A stretch of DNA of 64,000 nt from Rhodospirillaceae bacterium (GTDB taxonomy: Bacteria > Pseudomonadota > Alphaproteobacteria > Dongiales > Dongiaceae), in the NCBI GenBank assembly GCA_016712715.1, contig JADJQM010000001.1, positions 2,129,001 through 2,193,000 of the forward strand, in the 5' to 3' direction. Shown piece after piece: positions 1-7,603 of the stretch. The translations under genes were made by a program, and so were the position numbers. Each line of letters begins with the position of its first letter. Position 1 is the first letter of the stretch. The notes under the pieces are model-generated. The model ran no database searches, was not told the DNA's origin, and saw only the letters and a program-made list of their open reading frames with translations.

Positions 1-80
1 TCTCCAACCCTCCGCAACGTCCTGAAAGAGCGTTACGTTTTCCGTGGACGGTTGGCCCGTCTGGACAGTTCAACCGTCCA

Positions 81-1659
81 TCAGCCGCTATTGAGCGGCG
101 GTTCCGGCCTCGGATCGCCGCCGTCACCGCCTCCCTCCCCTTCCTCACCCTCCGAACTGTCCCGCTTGAACGTCCGCACTTTCAGCTCCATGTCGGCATA
201 GAAGACGTTGCCGACCTTCACCTTCTTAAAGCCCATGTTGTCGAGCAGCCGGCCGAACTTGGTCTGCGAGACCGGGTCTTCCGCGTTCGCATGACACCAT
301 TCCTTGTAAAGGTCATAGAGCCGGGTCGCGCCGACATGCTCGCCGGGCTTGCGATTGATGGCGTCGGCCGCGAACTGGCTGATCGGCTGGGCCGAGGAGC
401 GATAGTCATCCGTCGCGGCCCGAACCTCGTCAGGCGCGATGAGCCGCCCGTTCATGAGCCAATAGCCGAGGCCCGCGAGCAGCCAGTTAAGAATGCCGGG
501 AAACTCCGACCGCAGCTTCTGCGACAGGCCGAGGTCGCGCTCGGATTCCGGAATGACGACGTCGAAGGGCACGATGTTGATGCGGCGCCAGATGCCATGA
601 TCCTGGCCCTGGATTTGCGGCTTGATGTTGACGGAGAGCACCAGCTTGAACCGGGGCATGAAGTCGAAGAAGCCCTTGTTCAAGTGCCGTGCCGTCATTT
701 CCTCGTTGCCGGTGATCTGCTTGACCACCGATTCCGACAGGCGCTGCCCAACCTCGGGCTCCGACGAGAGCACCAGGCGCTTGCCCGGCAGCATGGCGAT
801 GTCCGGTGAGGCCTGCGAGCCCGACCGCCGATCGTCGTACATGAAAGTCTGGATCGGCGTGATCTGCGAATAGTCACCCAGCATATGCCGGATCTGATCG
901 AGGAGCGTCGACTTGCCGTTGGCACCCACGCCCGAGAAGATAACCAGCTTTTGTTCTGAGACGTCGCCCGTGAGGCAGAGCCCGAGATAGGTTTGAGCGA
1001 AGGTCCGCACCGGCTCATTCGGCAGCACCCGCTCGATGAACTTGCTGAAGAGCGGCGCACCGGCAGCGGGGTCGTAATCGACATCAGCCAGCAATGTCAT
1101 CAAATCTTCGCGGCGATGCTTGCGCAGGACCACCTGGGGCGCGCTTTCCCCGGTATCGGCCTTCAGCTCCAGGGTGCCATTGCGGACATTGAGCAGCCAG
1201 AGATCGCCATCGAGCTCGTGAGGCGGGACACGCTTATAGGGGATCGCGGCCTTCAGCATGGCCTCGGCCTTGCCCGTATTGCCGCTGCTGGTGGCAAAGG
1301 AGAAATGCTTGTCGATCCGGTCCTGATACGCCTTGCGATCGAAGCCGCGCGGCCGGTCTTTCTTTTGCATCACCATGATGCTCTCGTACTCGCGCTGCAG
1401 CGCGATCGCCTCATCCTTGATTTTCTCGGCCGTCTGGGTGTGCCCATTTCATAGCGCGATACTGCCCAGCCTCGGCTGACCAGCGGCGGCTATCCCAAAC
1501 GTACCAACCGACCTCGTCGACATAGAGCAGATCCTGGCCGAACCGCTTTAGCATCCGCATGGCGTTGCCGTAATCGCTGCGCGGCAATGCGGCAAGATCG
1601 AGGTCGAGCCGATCGGCGGCAACCGGCGCGGCATCGAGAATGTCGGTAATCGCGCTCAT
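81..1659 (-). pseudogene. P4-family primase-helicase (SF3 ATPase), split by a frameshift
   Basis: Phage/plasmid-type DNA helicase of the D5_N/P4 primase C-terminal family, which unwinds the element's origin during replication. The main frame (81-1376) has the Walker A motif GVGANGKST, then a long SF3 ATPase core and an acidic C-terminal tail. The N-terminal piece starts at 1659, where its ATG overlaps the upstream methyltransferase stop as ATGA, and contains the typical YGNAMRMLKRFGQDLLYVDE segment. The frames join at the GGG run at 1436-1438. Dropping one base gives a continuous product of about 525 residues that reads ...KWAHQTAEKIKDEA..., as expected for the family. Conservation on both sides makes a sequencing error or a very recent mutation the likely cause. 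It is the last gene seen in the leftward replication operon. Confidence 0.85.
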
Positions 1660-2297
1660 GCCGTTTTCCTCTTGCCAGGGCGCATCAGCGGTCGATAGGT
1701 GGGCAGGCGATCCGCGAGCCTCGGCCCGCGCCGCCGCCAGACGTACCACGCACATTCAAGGGCCGGCGCACCGAGCCCCAGGAAATCCAGCCGCCACGCC
1801 AGCGGGTAGATCATGGCGGGAGGATATCGCCGAAACAGATCCTGGCGCTCGGCCGCGTGGAAGAAGGTGGCCTTGAGAAGCATGGCGACATAGCCAGGGC
1901 AAAGCGTCAGCGCCTGCTGGATGAAATCAACCACGATGTCGCTCTGAAAGGGCGGATTCGTGATGATCGCCCGCGCAAGCGGTTCGCGCTCGGCGAGGAA
2001 GTCACGTCGCCGCCGATCACCGTAGCCCCGATAGATGAGATCGGTACCGATAACCTTGAAGCCCTTGCGTTCCAGCACACGCGCCAATCGGCCGTCGCCA
2101 CAAGCCGGCTCCCAGATGCCGCCGTGCCTCGCGACGGCCAGCAAATGCGGCCATTCGGCATCGAGCAAGGCGAGCGTCGCCTCTTCCGGCGTCGGATAGA
2201 AATCATGCGCCTGCCGTTCGCTGCCCGTCCGGCCCGCTGGCTCGGCCTTACCGCCCAGCATCATCGCACCCAGGCCAAAGGTTGACGTGCTCGTCAT
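1656..2297 (-). CDS. Phage-type DNA N6-adenine methyltransferase
   Basis: SAM-dependent DNA methyltransferase of 213 residues. The sequence shows a SAM-binding motif I, EPACGDGRLARVL (about residues 63-75), and a catalytic motif IV, NPPF (about residue 113), the amino-methyltransferase signature for adenine N6 or cytosine N4. The segment HDFYPTPEEATLALL near residue 31 is typical of short phage methyltransferases. It has ATGA overlaps with the primase gene upstream and the helicase gene downstream, so it is translationally coupled in the replication operon. No restriction endonuclease lies beside it, so protection of element DNA or regulation is more likely than a restriction-modification role. 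The target sequence cannot be read from the gene. Confidence 0.85.
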   Translation of the reverse strand: MTSTSTFGLGAMMLGGKAEPAGRTGSERQAHDFYPTPEEATLALLDAEWPHLLAVARHGGIWEPACGDGRLARVLERKGFKVIGTDLIYRGYGDRRRRDFLAEREPLARAIITNPPFQSDIVVDFIQQALTLCPGYVAMLLKATFFHAAERQDLFRRYPPAMIYPLAWRLDFLGLGAPALECAWYVWRRRGPRLADRLPTYRPLMRPGKRKTA

Positions 2298-3499
2298 TCC
2301 CCGCCCGCGCTTTCCATTTCGGCGATGTCACCGAAATCGAGCCCCGGCGGTGCCATGACAATGCGCGGCAGCCTCCCCTCGGCCTGCCATCGCCGCACCG
2401 CGCGATTGAGCAACGCCCGCGTCATCAGCGGGTCGCTGTCACCATCGCCGAGGACGATGGGTTGTTTGACTGACGCCGGCAGAATGACGCCGGGGCGCTC
2501 CATGTTCGGATACTCCGTTTGGATATACTTGTCGGGAAAGTGCGGATGCCGGCGCGCCCGCTTCGTCGGATCACCAGAACCGCAGATGTTGCCGAGTGCG
2601 CCAGCCGCCCAGGCCGCGATGCGCCGGCCCTCGCGGACACAATCGATCATGAAGGCCAGCGTGGTTTCGGAGCCCTCGCCTACCAGCAACGTATCCTCGG
2701 CATAATCATCGCGGCCGGGCATGGCAAAGCGGATTGCGCCGGTCATGTAGGGGCCGAGGATCTTCTTTGCCTTAAAGTCTTTGCCGTATTCCGGCCGTTT
2801 CGCCTTGACGAAACCCTTTTCGGGATCGGCCATCAGCCAAGTCCGGTGCAACGCAATGATCTCGCCCGAGGGCGCTTGCACAGCCTGAACCATCGCGGGC
2901 CACACACTCTTGTCCTCGCGACCGTCAGGCAGCGGTTGAACATGCGTCAATTGTGGATGAAACCGGATCGAGGGCGGCACCCCGCCGATGACCGAGACAT
3001 CGAGCCCGCGCCCGCGCAAGTAGGCCTCGGCCGGCGAGCCATCGGCCTTTTCCAGGCCGCGCCAGATCCGCGTCAGCGTCTCGCGCAGGGTTTCGGCCCG
3101 TTTCTTTTCAGCCTCTTCCCGCTTTTCATTCTTTACCGGCCGAGGAGCTGCCGCTTCGCGCGGCTTGAAATCGGTGCCAACGCGGCTCTCCAGTTCCTTC
3201 AGAGCATCAATGAACGAGAGGTTGCGCTGCTGCTGGACAAAGCCGATGACATCGCCATGCGCGCCGCAACCGAAACAGTGATAATGGGAATCGTCGCCAT
3301 CGATATAGACATGGAACGACCCACTCTTTTCATTGTGGAAGGGACAAAGGCCCGTCTTGTGGGTAGCCGTGCCGAGCAATCGGACGCTGGCGCCGATGAC
3401 GTGGCCGATATCCAGGCGGCGCTTGACTTCGACCACACGCCGATCGAGTTCCTGCCGATCGTGGACCTTGGCGTTAGCGCCCCCCGTCTTGGCATTCAT
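2294..3499 (-). CDS. DnaG-like primase with CHC2 zinc finger and Toprim domain
   Basis: Element-encoded primase of 401 residues that would make RNA primers for replication. The N-terminal zinc-ribbon has CPFHNEK and HCFGCGAHGDVIGF (about residues 52-90), the CHC2 motif of DnaG. A charged linker follows around residues 115-140. The C-terminal half carries a Toprim domain with LLVGEGSETTLA (about residues 272-283) and a later acidic motif, VLGDGDSD, for metal binding. It lacks the DnaB-binding C-terminal domain of cellular DnaG, as usual for plasmid and phage versions. It overlaps both neighbours by ATGA. The presence of a separate P4-type protein means the element has two primase-related genes in one operon. 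Confidence 0.88.
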   Translation of the reverse strand: MNAKTGGANAKVHDRQELDRRVVEVKRRLDIGHVIGASVRLLGTATHKTGLCPFHNEKSGSFHVYIDGDDSHYHCFGCGAHGDVIGFVQQQRNLSFIDALKELESRVGTDFKPREAAAPRPVKNEKREEAEKKRAETLRETLTRIWRGLEKADGSPAEAYLRGRGLDVSVIGGVPPSIRFHPQLTHVQPLPDGREDKSVWPAMVQAVQAPSGEIIALHRTWLMADPEKGFVKAKRPEYGKDFKAKKILGPYMTGAIRFAMPGRDDYAEDTLLVGEGSETTLAFMIDCVREGRRIAAWAAGALGNICGSGDPTKRARRHPHFPDKYIQTEYPNMERPGVILPASVKQPIVLGDGDSDPLMTRALLNRAVRRWQAEGRLPRIVMAPPGLDFGDIAEMESAGGE

Positions 3500-3822
3500 G
3501 GGCGGCGGGTCCGCTCAAAGCGGCGATTGGCATGCACCGCCCGCGCGAGATTCGAAATGATCGCCAGGGCATGGTCCCCGCCGATATCGCCCATCGGCGT
3601 ACCGTCATGATCATAGATCGGGAACCGGCGCGTACTTTCCGCAAATGGCCCGAGCTGCTGGATCAATCCAAGCGCGCGTTTTTCCGCAAGGACAAGCGAA
3701 CGCTGTTCGCCTTCATACACCGAGACTAGCTCGATGAAGTCGCCGGGTAGTGGATGGCGGACGAAGATGAGGCGGGAATCGGAAGTCGGGATCGAAGATG
3801 GCGGCAATGCTGGTGCTGTCAC
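3496..3822 (-). CDS. Conserved element protein of unknown function
   Basis: The product is 108 residues from a GTG at 3822, with an AGAGGGGA ribosome-binding sequence four bases upstream. An in-frame upstream start at 3876 would run through the structured RNA described for 3836-4035 and is not preferred. I do not recognise a family. The protein is soluble, with an N-terminal proline/serine-rich stretch, a middle segment LPGDFIELVSVYEGEQRSLV and a basic C-terminus. Its stop overlaps the primase start by ATGA, so it belongs to the leftward replication operon and may assist replication. That role is an inference from position only. Confidence 0.65.
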   Translation of the reverse strand: MTAPALPPSSIPTSDSRLIFVRHPLPGDFIELVSVYEGEQRSLVLAEKRALGLIQQLGPFAESTRRFPIYDHDGTPMGDIGGDHALAIISNLARAVHANRRFERTRRP

Positions 3823-3835
3823 GATGTCCCCTCTT

Positions 3836-4035
3836 GGTAAGCACTCAGTTCGGTGCCGGTCTCTCCCGGCTGTCACGCCTACCCCTCAGCTATGGAGATT
3901 CGCCTTGGGTCTTTCTGACGGTTTCCCGCATAGGGCGTTCACGCGTAGCTATCGCTGCCGTCATTCAGGGTCGGAGCGCCTGTCCATCCGCAGGCCGACA
4001 CTGGGTTTTGCCTGTCTCCATTTGGCGTGATGGAC
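3836..4035 (-). ncRNA. Candidate structured RNA leader (no protein coding seen)
   Basis: This gap of about 200 bases is packed with inverted repeats. Read on the minus strand these are: a 7-bp helix (4035-4029 with 3988-3982) enclosing a 5-bp helix (4014-4010 with 3995-3991); CGCTCCG pairing with CGGCAGCG (3978-3972 with 3960-3953, one bulge); AGCTA with TAGCT (3950-3946 with 3892-3888); CGCC with GGCG; a CGG-GAAA-CCG GNRA-type hairpin (3928-3919); GGTAGGC with GCTTACC (3883-3877 with 3842-3836); and GCCGG-GAGAGA-CCGGC (3870-3855). The GAAA loop favours the minus strand. It ends just before the ribosome-binding site of the next gene, so it could be a cis-regulatory leader or a processed phage RNA. 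I cannot assign it to a known family. Confidence 0.45.
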
Positions 4036-4050
4036 CCCAGCCAGCCAGTT

Positions 4051-4302
4051 TCATGAAATCATCCCAACTGCCCGCATGTAGATATCGAGCAGCTCGTCTT
4101 GTTCCTGCCGATCGTTCGGCTCCATTTTTCTGAGGGCGATCAGCTTGCGGATGATCTTGGTATCGAAGCCGGTACCCTTTGCCTCGGCATAGACTTCCTT
4201 GACGTCCTGGCCGATGTTCGCCTTCTCCTCTTCGAGCCGCTCGATGCGTTCGATGAAGGATTTGAGGTGCTCGGCGCTGTTGTTGCCGACAGCGTCAGCC
4301 AT
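4051..4302 (-). CDS. DUF2312 / GapR-like nucleoid protein
   Basis: The product is 83 residues and matches the DUF2312 family throughout: a long N-terminal coiled-coil (LKSFIERIERLEEEKANIG), the KEVYAEAKGTGFDTKIIRKL segment, then a short C-terminal helix. Family members such as Caulobacter GapR bind overtwisted, AT-rich DNA ahead of replication forks and transcription. Element-borne copies probably act on element DNA or compete with the host protein. The start at 4302 overlaps the stop of the upstream gene by 8 bases, so it is in the leftward operon. Confidence 0.92.
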   Translation of the reverse strand: MADAVGNNSAEHLKSFIERIERLEEEKANIGQDVKEVYAEAKGTGFDTKIIRKLIALRKMEPNDRQEQDELLDIYMRAVGMIS

Positions 4303-4789
4303 TGGATGCTCCCATGATCTCGTCGAGATCCGGCAGCATGGCGGCGAGTGCCGACATCACCGCCTGCACTTCCGCCTTCAGCTCGCCAGCCTCTTGCGCG
4401 GTCAGACGCTGATCGGCGCTCGCCGCCACATAAGCCGCAAAGAGTTTCGACGCCCGCTCACCGAACCGCGCCATGTCGGCGCCGAGCGGCGCATCCGTCA
4501 GCGCTGAAAGCGGCACCAGGGCGCACCGCGCCTCGGTCGCGAGATAGGCGGTGACGATCGGCTGGCCGCAATCGCGCTCCAGGGTGCGCACGTGGCTGAG
4601 CTTCAGCTCGTATCGCGGCTCGGCCGCATCCGAGCAGCGCTGCACCTGGGCCTGACCGAGGCCGAGCAGATCAGCGGCGCGCACCGTGCCGCCACTGGCC
4701 TCGACGAGTGCGGCCATCGCGGCCTTGAGTGTGCCAGCCGGGCGCGGCTTCAGCAGGGTGCGGTTGGGATTCTTGCGACCGGCGGTCAT
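4295..4789 (-). CDS. Putative CII-like phage regulator
   Basis: The product is 164 residues. The N-terminal third has a helix-turn-helix-like segment, GTVRAADLLGLGQAQVQRC (about residues 34-52), followed by a helical C-terminal part. Its place directly after the Cro-like gene in the early leftward operon, with ATGA coupling at 4789, matches the cro-cII order of lambdoid phages. The CII assignment is inference from order and helix pattern; I see no diagnostic motif that proves it. It would bind DNA in the cytoplasm and influence the lysogeny decision or replication. Confidence 0.55.
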   Translation of the reverse strand: MTAGRKNPNRTLLKPRPAGTLKAAMAALVEASGGTVRAADLLGLGQAQVQRCSDAAEPRYELKLSHVRTLERDCGQPIVTAYLATEARCALVPLSALTDAPLGADMARFGERASKLFAAYVAASADQRLTAQEAGELKAEVQAVMSALAAMLPDLDEIMGASNG

Positions 4790-5079
4790 TGGGCCATCCG
4801 ATGTTGGGATTCTGGAGATTCACTTCCCCCTGTCGCCTCGACAGGCTCGGGAGCAGATTTGGTTGTGCCGTTCTCGTTAACCGGCACCGGCGGTTGAAAA
4901 TCCGCCGGCACGATGGCTTCGAGCTTGCGAAGGGTCGACGCCGTCGGAGACCAGTTCGGATCTTCGAGCTGGCGAATCGTGCTTTCCCGAAGGCCCGCCG
5001 TATTGGCGAGCCGCAGAACGCTCCAACCCTGTTGGCGGCGATACGCGCGAATGCGCGATATGGAGAGGTCAATATGCAT
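4786..5079 (-). CDS. Cro-like XRE-family DNA-binding protein, probable leaderless mRNA
   Basis: Small helix-turn-helix protein of 97 residues. The HTH is visible at about residues 5-40: ISRIRAYRRQQGWSVLRLAN followed by AGLRESTIRQLED. The C-terminal part is proline- and glutamate-rich. Two upstream in-frame ATGs (5091 and 5088) lie inside the -10 box of the promoter at 5087-5116. The transcript should therefore begin at about 5080, and the ATG at 5079 is the first usable start. That leaves almost no leader, as in some phage repressor mRNAs. It is first in the leftward early operon and divergent from the CI-type repressor, so a Cro-like role is likely. Confidence 0.72.
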   Translation of the reverse strand: MHIDLSISRIRAYRRQQGWSVLRLANTAGLRESTIRQLEDPNWSPTASTLRKLEAIVPADFQPPVPVNENGTTKSAPEPVEATGGSESPESQHRMAQ

Positions 5080-5086
5080 GGCGGCC

Positions 5087-5116
5087 ATCATTCGCTAAAT
5101 TTCGCGAACCAGTCAA
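5087..5116 (-). promoter_or_regulatory. Leftward early promoter with repressor operator in its spacer
   Basis: On the minus strand there is TTGACT at 5116-5111, an 18-base spacer, then AATGAT at 5092-5087. The spacer carries the inverted repeat TTCGCGAAATTTAGCGAA (5108-5091). A repressor bound there would block RNA polymerase. The same arrangement, with 17 of 18 operator bases identical, lies before the rightward operon at 6843-6872. Nearby half sites of TCGCGAAA type (about 5122) may give extra binding. Confidence 0.7.
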
Positions 5117-5136
5117 GTCCCTCGCGAAATTATGTT

Positions 5137-5154
5137 GTCGCGGAAATCCGCGAC
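5137..5154. promoter_or_regulatory. Second 18-bp palindromic operator in the switch region
   Basis: GTCGCGGAAATCCGCGAC is an inverted repeat with 8-bp perfect arms and a two-base centre. It lies between the divergent regulators, 79 bases before the repressor start. It differs from the operators inside the early promoters, so it may be the repressor's autoregulatory site or the Cro-like protein's target. The promoter of the repressor itself is not clear to me. Confidence 0.5.
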
Positions 5155-5232
5155 CACGGGGACAATCCGCGCCTAGAGCCGATTTTTCCGCGATCTCCGG
5201 GACTAAAACCGGCGAATGAGCGAGTAGGGACG

Positions 5233-5925
5233 ATGCCCAACAGTAAGAGCGAACAGGTCAACGCCGAGCGGCGTCGACTTGCCTTTCGACGCTTCATGCA
5301 GACTCGAAAACTGTCCGTGAATGGCTGGGCGGAACGAGCCGGCGTCAGCGAGAGCGGGATTCGCTCATTTCTGAAGGCAGAGTCAGAGCCAGGAACCCGC
5401 GTGCTTCAGAAGCTCGCGGACGTGGAAAATGTGACGGTTGGCGTGCTATTGGGCGAGGAGACGATTCCAACCGACAAGACCCGGGGTGAAAAAGTGCTAC
5501 CGAAGTTGAGTTCCGCTCGTCGTCTCGACATTCCCGAGATCGAGATGAAAGCGGGCATGGGGCCAGGCCAACTGCCGGACCAAGTAGAACACCCCAAGGA
5601 AATGTGGTCGACGCCCCTGGGCTTCTTTGGCCGAGGCGCGTCGGATCTCATCATCCATGAAGTCGAGGGCGACAGCATGCTGCCCGTCCTCGAATCAGGA
5701 GATCGCGTCGTTGTCCATATTGCCGATCGCATTCCCTCGCCCGCCGGCATCTTTGCCATCTTCGATGGTCACGGCATCATGGTGAAGCACGTCAGTACCG
5801 TGCCGCAATCCAAGCCAATGCGGATCAACGTGCGGTCAAGCAACACCGTTTATCCGCCCGAAGAATGGCAGGTCGAGGAAGATACAATCGTGGGCCGCGT
5901 AAAGGGAGTCATCCGACGGTTTTAG
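5233..5925 (+). CDS. CI/LexA-type phage repressor with S24 peptidase domain
   Basis: The product is 230 residues from ATG 5233, preceded by GTAGGGACG; the open frame extends upstream, but that part runs through the divergent gene and the operators. The N-terminal HTH lies at about residues 20-60 (VNGWAERAGVSESGIRSFLK). The C-terminal LexA-like autoprotease domain has its Ser in VEGDSMLPVL and its Lys in GIMVKHVS. Such repressors keep the prophage silent and cleave themselves when RecA filaments form. It is divergent from the Cro-like gene with operators between them. Its stop overlaps the stop of the convergent gene at 5922. Confidence 0.9.
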   Translation: MPNSKSEQVNAERRRLAFRRFMQTRKLSVNGWAERAGVSESGIRSFLKAESEPGTRVLQKLADVENVTVGVLLGEETIPTDKTRGEKVLPKLSSARRLDIPEIEMKAGMGPGQLPDQVEHPKEMWSTPLGFFGRGASDLIIHEVEGDSMLPVLESGDRVVVHIADRIPSPAGIFAIFDGHGIMVKHVSTVPQSKPMRINVRSSNTVYPPEEWQVEEDTIVGRVKGVIRRF

Positions 5926-6728
5926 TCAGCGAGATTGATGCTCGTTACCGCCCCGTCGCCGTAAGTGCAGACGAACTTGGACGGCACCATATTCCCCAGG
6001 CTGTTCATCATCTCGCACGAGCTGCTGATGACCCAACCCTTCTCACGCTCCACATACTCGATGCCAGGGAACCAGGGGCAATCGAGCTTGGTCGGATACT
6101 TCGCCACCTTCTCTAGGGCCTGGACGCAAGCGGGATAGACGTCGCTCAACAGGAAGGATTCTTTCTTCTCCTTCTCTGCCAATGCGGCGCGGGCTTCGTC
6201 GTTCGCTACCTTCTGCGCCGCCTCTTTCGGCGACAGATCCAACCATTGCGCGATCGAAACCTCTTCCAGCACATGGCGCCGCATGAAGCCCGCCTCGCCC
6301 ACCTTGCCGGAGATCCGCGCCTTCTTGTCGATATAGCTGGGAAGCGCCGCATCCCAGGTCGCGTCTTCGACGAGTTCAATTGACAGCACGAGATCCGTTG
6401 CCGTGAGCGAATCTCTGACATCGAGTGCGCGGGCGCCGTTCACCTTGACCACATAAACCTCGCCAGCGAACGACTTGCCGGCGCAGCGCTGGTTATAGAT
6501 GTCGTCGGGTACTTGCTCCAGGCACAGCTCTCTATAACGAGCCAGGTTGAAATCCGCCGGCGCCGGCGCCGGGGCCGCCTGACTGTCGGATGGGGCGACA
6601 GTTTGTGCCACTTCCTCGCCATCGGGGCTCTTCGGAGCCACTGCCCAGCGCGGCCGTAAGAGGCCCACCAGCAACGCCACCAGAGCCAAGAGCATCAACA
6701 GTGCCAGAACGACGGCCAGACCTTCCAT
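5922..6728 (-). CDS. Membrane-anchored protein of unknown function (possible lysogenic cargo)
   Basis: The product is 268 residues with one N-terminal transmembrane helix (about residues 4-24, leucine/valine-rich), then a proline/alanine-rich linker and a soluble domain of about 200 residues with several cysteines (for example LCLEQVPDDIYNQRCAGK). The domain is probably outside the cytoplasm. It is a single gene, convergent with the repressor, in the spot where phages often carry genes expressed in the lysogen. The ribosome-binding region is a run of eight G bases (6732-6739) three bases before ATG 6728. No family recognised. Confidence 0.7.
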   Translation of the reverse strand: MEGLAVVLALLMLLALVALLVGLLRPRWAVAPKSPDGEEVAQTVAPSDSQAAPAPAPADFNLARYRELCLEQVPDDIYNQRCAGKSFAGEVYVVKVNGARALDVRDSLTATDLVLSIELVEDATWDAALPSYIDKKARISGKVGEAGFMRRHVLEEVSIAQWLDLSPKEAAQKVANDEARAALAEKEKKESFLLSDVYPACVQALEKVAKYPTKLDCPWFPGIEYVEREKGWVISSSCEMMNSLGNMVPSKFVCTYGDGAVTSINLAD

Positions 6729-6731
6729 TTA

Positions 6732-6739
6732 CCCCCCCC
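6732..6739 (-). repeat. G8 homopolymer forming the ribosome-binding site
   Basis: Eight consecutive C on the plus strand (G on the coding strand) sit immediately upstream of TAA-ATG of the membrane-protein gene. Slippage here would change Shine-Dalgarno spacing without altering the protein. Confidence 0.5.
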
Positions 6740-6842
6740 GATTCGCAGCGCATTACACGCAAAATTCCAAGTTTTTCATAGTGTAAGCAACTGTGGCGCG
6801 GAACGCAGCGGACCCGCTATCGCTTTTTTTCGCGAATACGAC

Positions 6843-6872
6843 TTGACGCGTTCGCGAATTTTAGCGAATACT
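6843..6872 (+). promoter_or_regulatory. Rightward early promoter with the same operator in its spacer
   Basis: TTGACG at 6843-6848 and AATACT at 6867-6872 are separated by 18 bases that include TTCGCGAATTTTAGCGAA (6851-6868). A further half site, TTCGCGAATA, begins at 6829. Predicted transcription starts near 6879, giving a leader of about 100 bases before the gene at 6978. The layout copies the leftward promoter at 5087-5116. Confidence 0.72.
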
Positions 6873-6977
6873 CGGCGCGTCACAGGCGAACGGCGTTCGC
6901 TTCGGGACACCCCCTAAGCCTGGCGGCGGTTTCTGCGTCCCCTCGTGAAACCGCCGCCCTTTTAGAAAGGTTCGATC

Positions 6978-7367
6978 ATGGCCCGCATTTACGCCGGTGG
7001 CGCAGGTCGCATCACGCACCGCCCCACCCCCGCCGACATCGCCACCCTCGACAACAAGCTGCCCCGCGCCCAGCAGATGGCGCAGGCGATGGTCGGCATC
7101 CGCCGCGTCTTCGGTGTTTGTTACGACCGCGACCTCATAACGATCGGCTTCACCCGCGCCGAGCTCGACATGATGGGCACCGCGGCGATCGAGCATGCGG
7201 CGGTTCTTGCCCCCGATCTCATCGCTAACGATGACGAGCGCCAGCACCTTGGCGACGAGGACGTCGCCGCCGCGCTCGATGTGCCGGCCCTCCTGCAGCA
7301 GAAGGCGAACGCCGTTCGCCCTGTCGCTCATGATCGCGGCACCCACGGTCGCAACATGGGGGCCTGA
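6978..7367 (+). CDS. Element protein of unknown function, first gene of rightward operon
   Basis: The product is 129 residues from ATG 6978, with GAAAGG about seven bases upstream. It is soluble and mostly helical, with no recognised domain; the middle reads VGIRRVFGVCYDRDLITIGF. It is the first gene behind the operator-controlled promoter at 6843-6872, so it should be expressed early on induction. It is followed within four bases by the next small gene. Confidence 0.6.
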   Translation: MARIYAGGAGRITHRPTPADIATLDNKLPRAQQMAQAMVGIRRVFGVCYDRDLITIGFTRAELDMMGTAAIEHAAVLAPDLIANDDERQHLGDEDVAAALDVPALLQQKANAVRPVAHDRGTHGRNMGA

Positions 7368-7370
7368 CCC

Positions 7371-7577
7371 ATGACTGCCGCCATCCTCCCCTTCCCCATC
7401 GCTTCGCGCCGGCAGTCGAAAGACGCGCCCACCGCAGAGGCCCCCGCTCTGCCCCGCGTCATCCTGAACGGCCGGATCTACACCGTGATCCGCAACCTTG
7501 CTGACCGGGCGGTGGTGGAAGGGGTGGATGGCTTCCAGCGCGTCACCAGCCTCGACGGCGCAACCTTCCTGCACTGA
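7371..7577 (+). CDS. Small element protein of unknown function
   Basis: The product is 68 residues starting three bases after the previous stop. It has a proline/alanine-rich N-terminal half and a C-terminal segment, GRIYTVIRNLADRAVVEGVD, that looks like a small beta-rich fold. No family recognised. The tight spacing supports a real gene in the rightward operon. Confidence 0.5.
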   Translation: MTAAILPFPIASRRQSKDAPTAEAPALPRVILNGRIYTVIRNLADRAVVEGVDGFQRVTSLDGATFLH

Positions 7578-7603
7578 CCTCACCCCACATCACGGAGACT
7601 CTC

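Noticed and set aside
4729..5232. N-terminal extension of the CI-type repressor frame
   Set aside because: It would translate through the divergent Cro-like gene, its promoter and the operators. ATG 5233 has a ribosome-binding site and gives a standard-length repressor.
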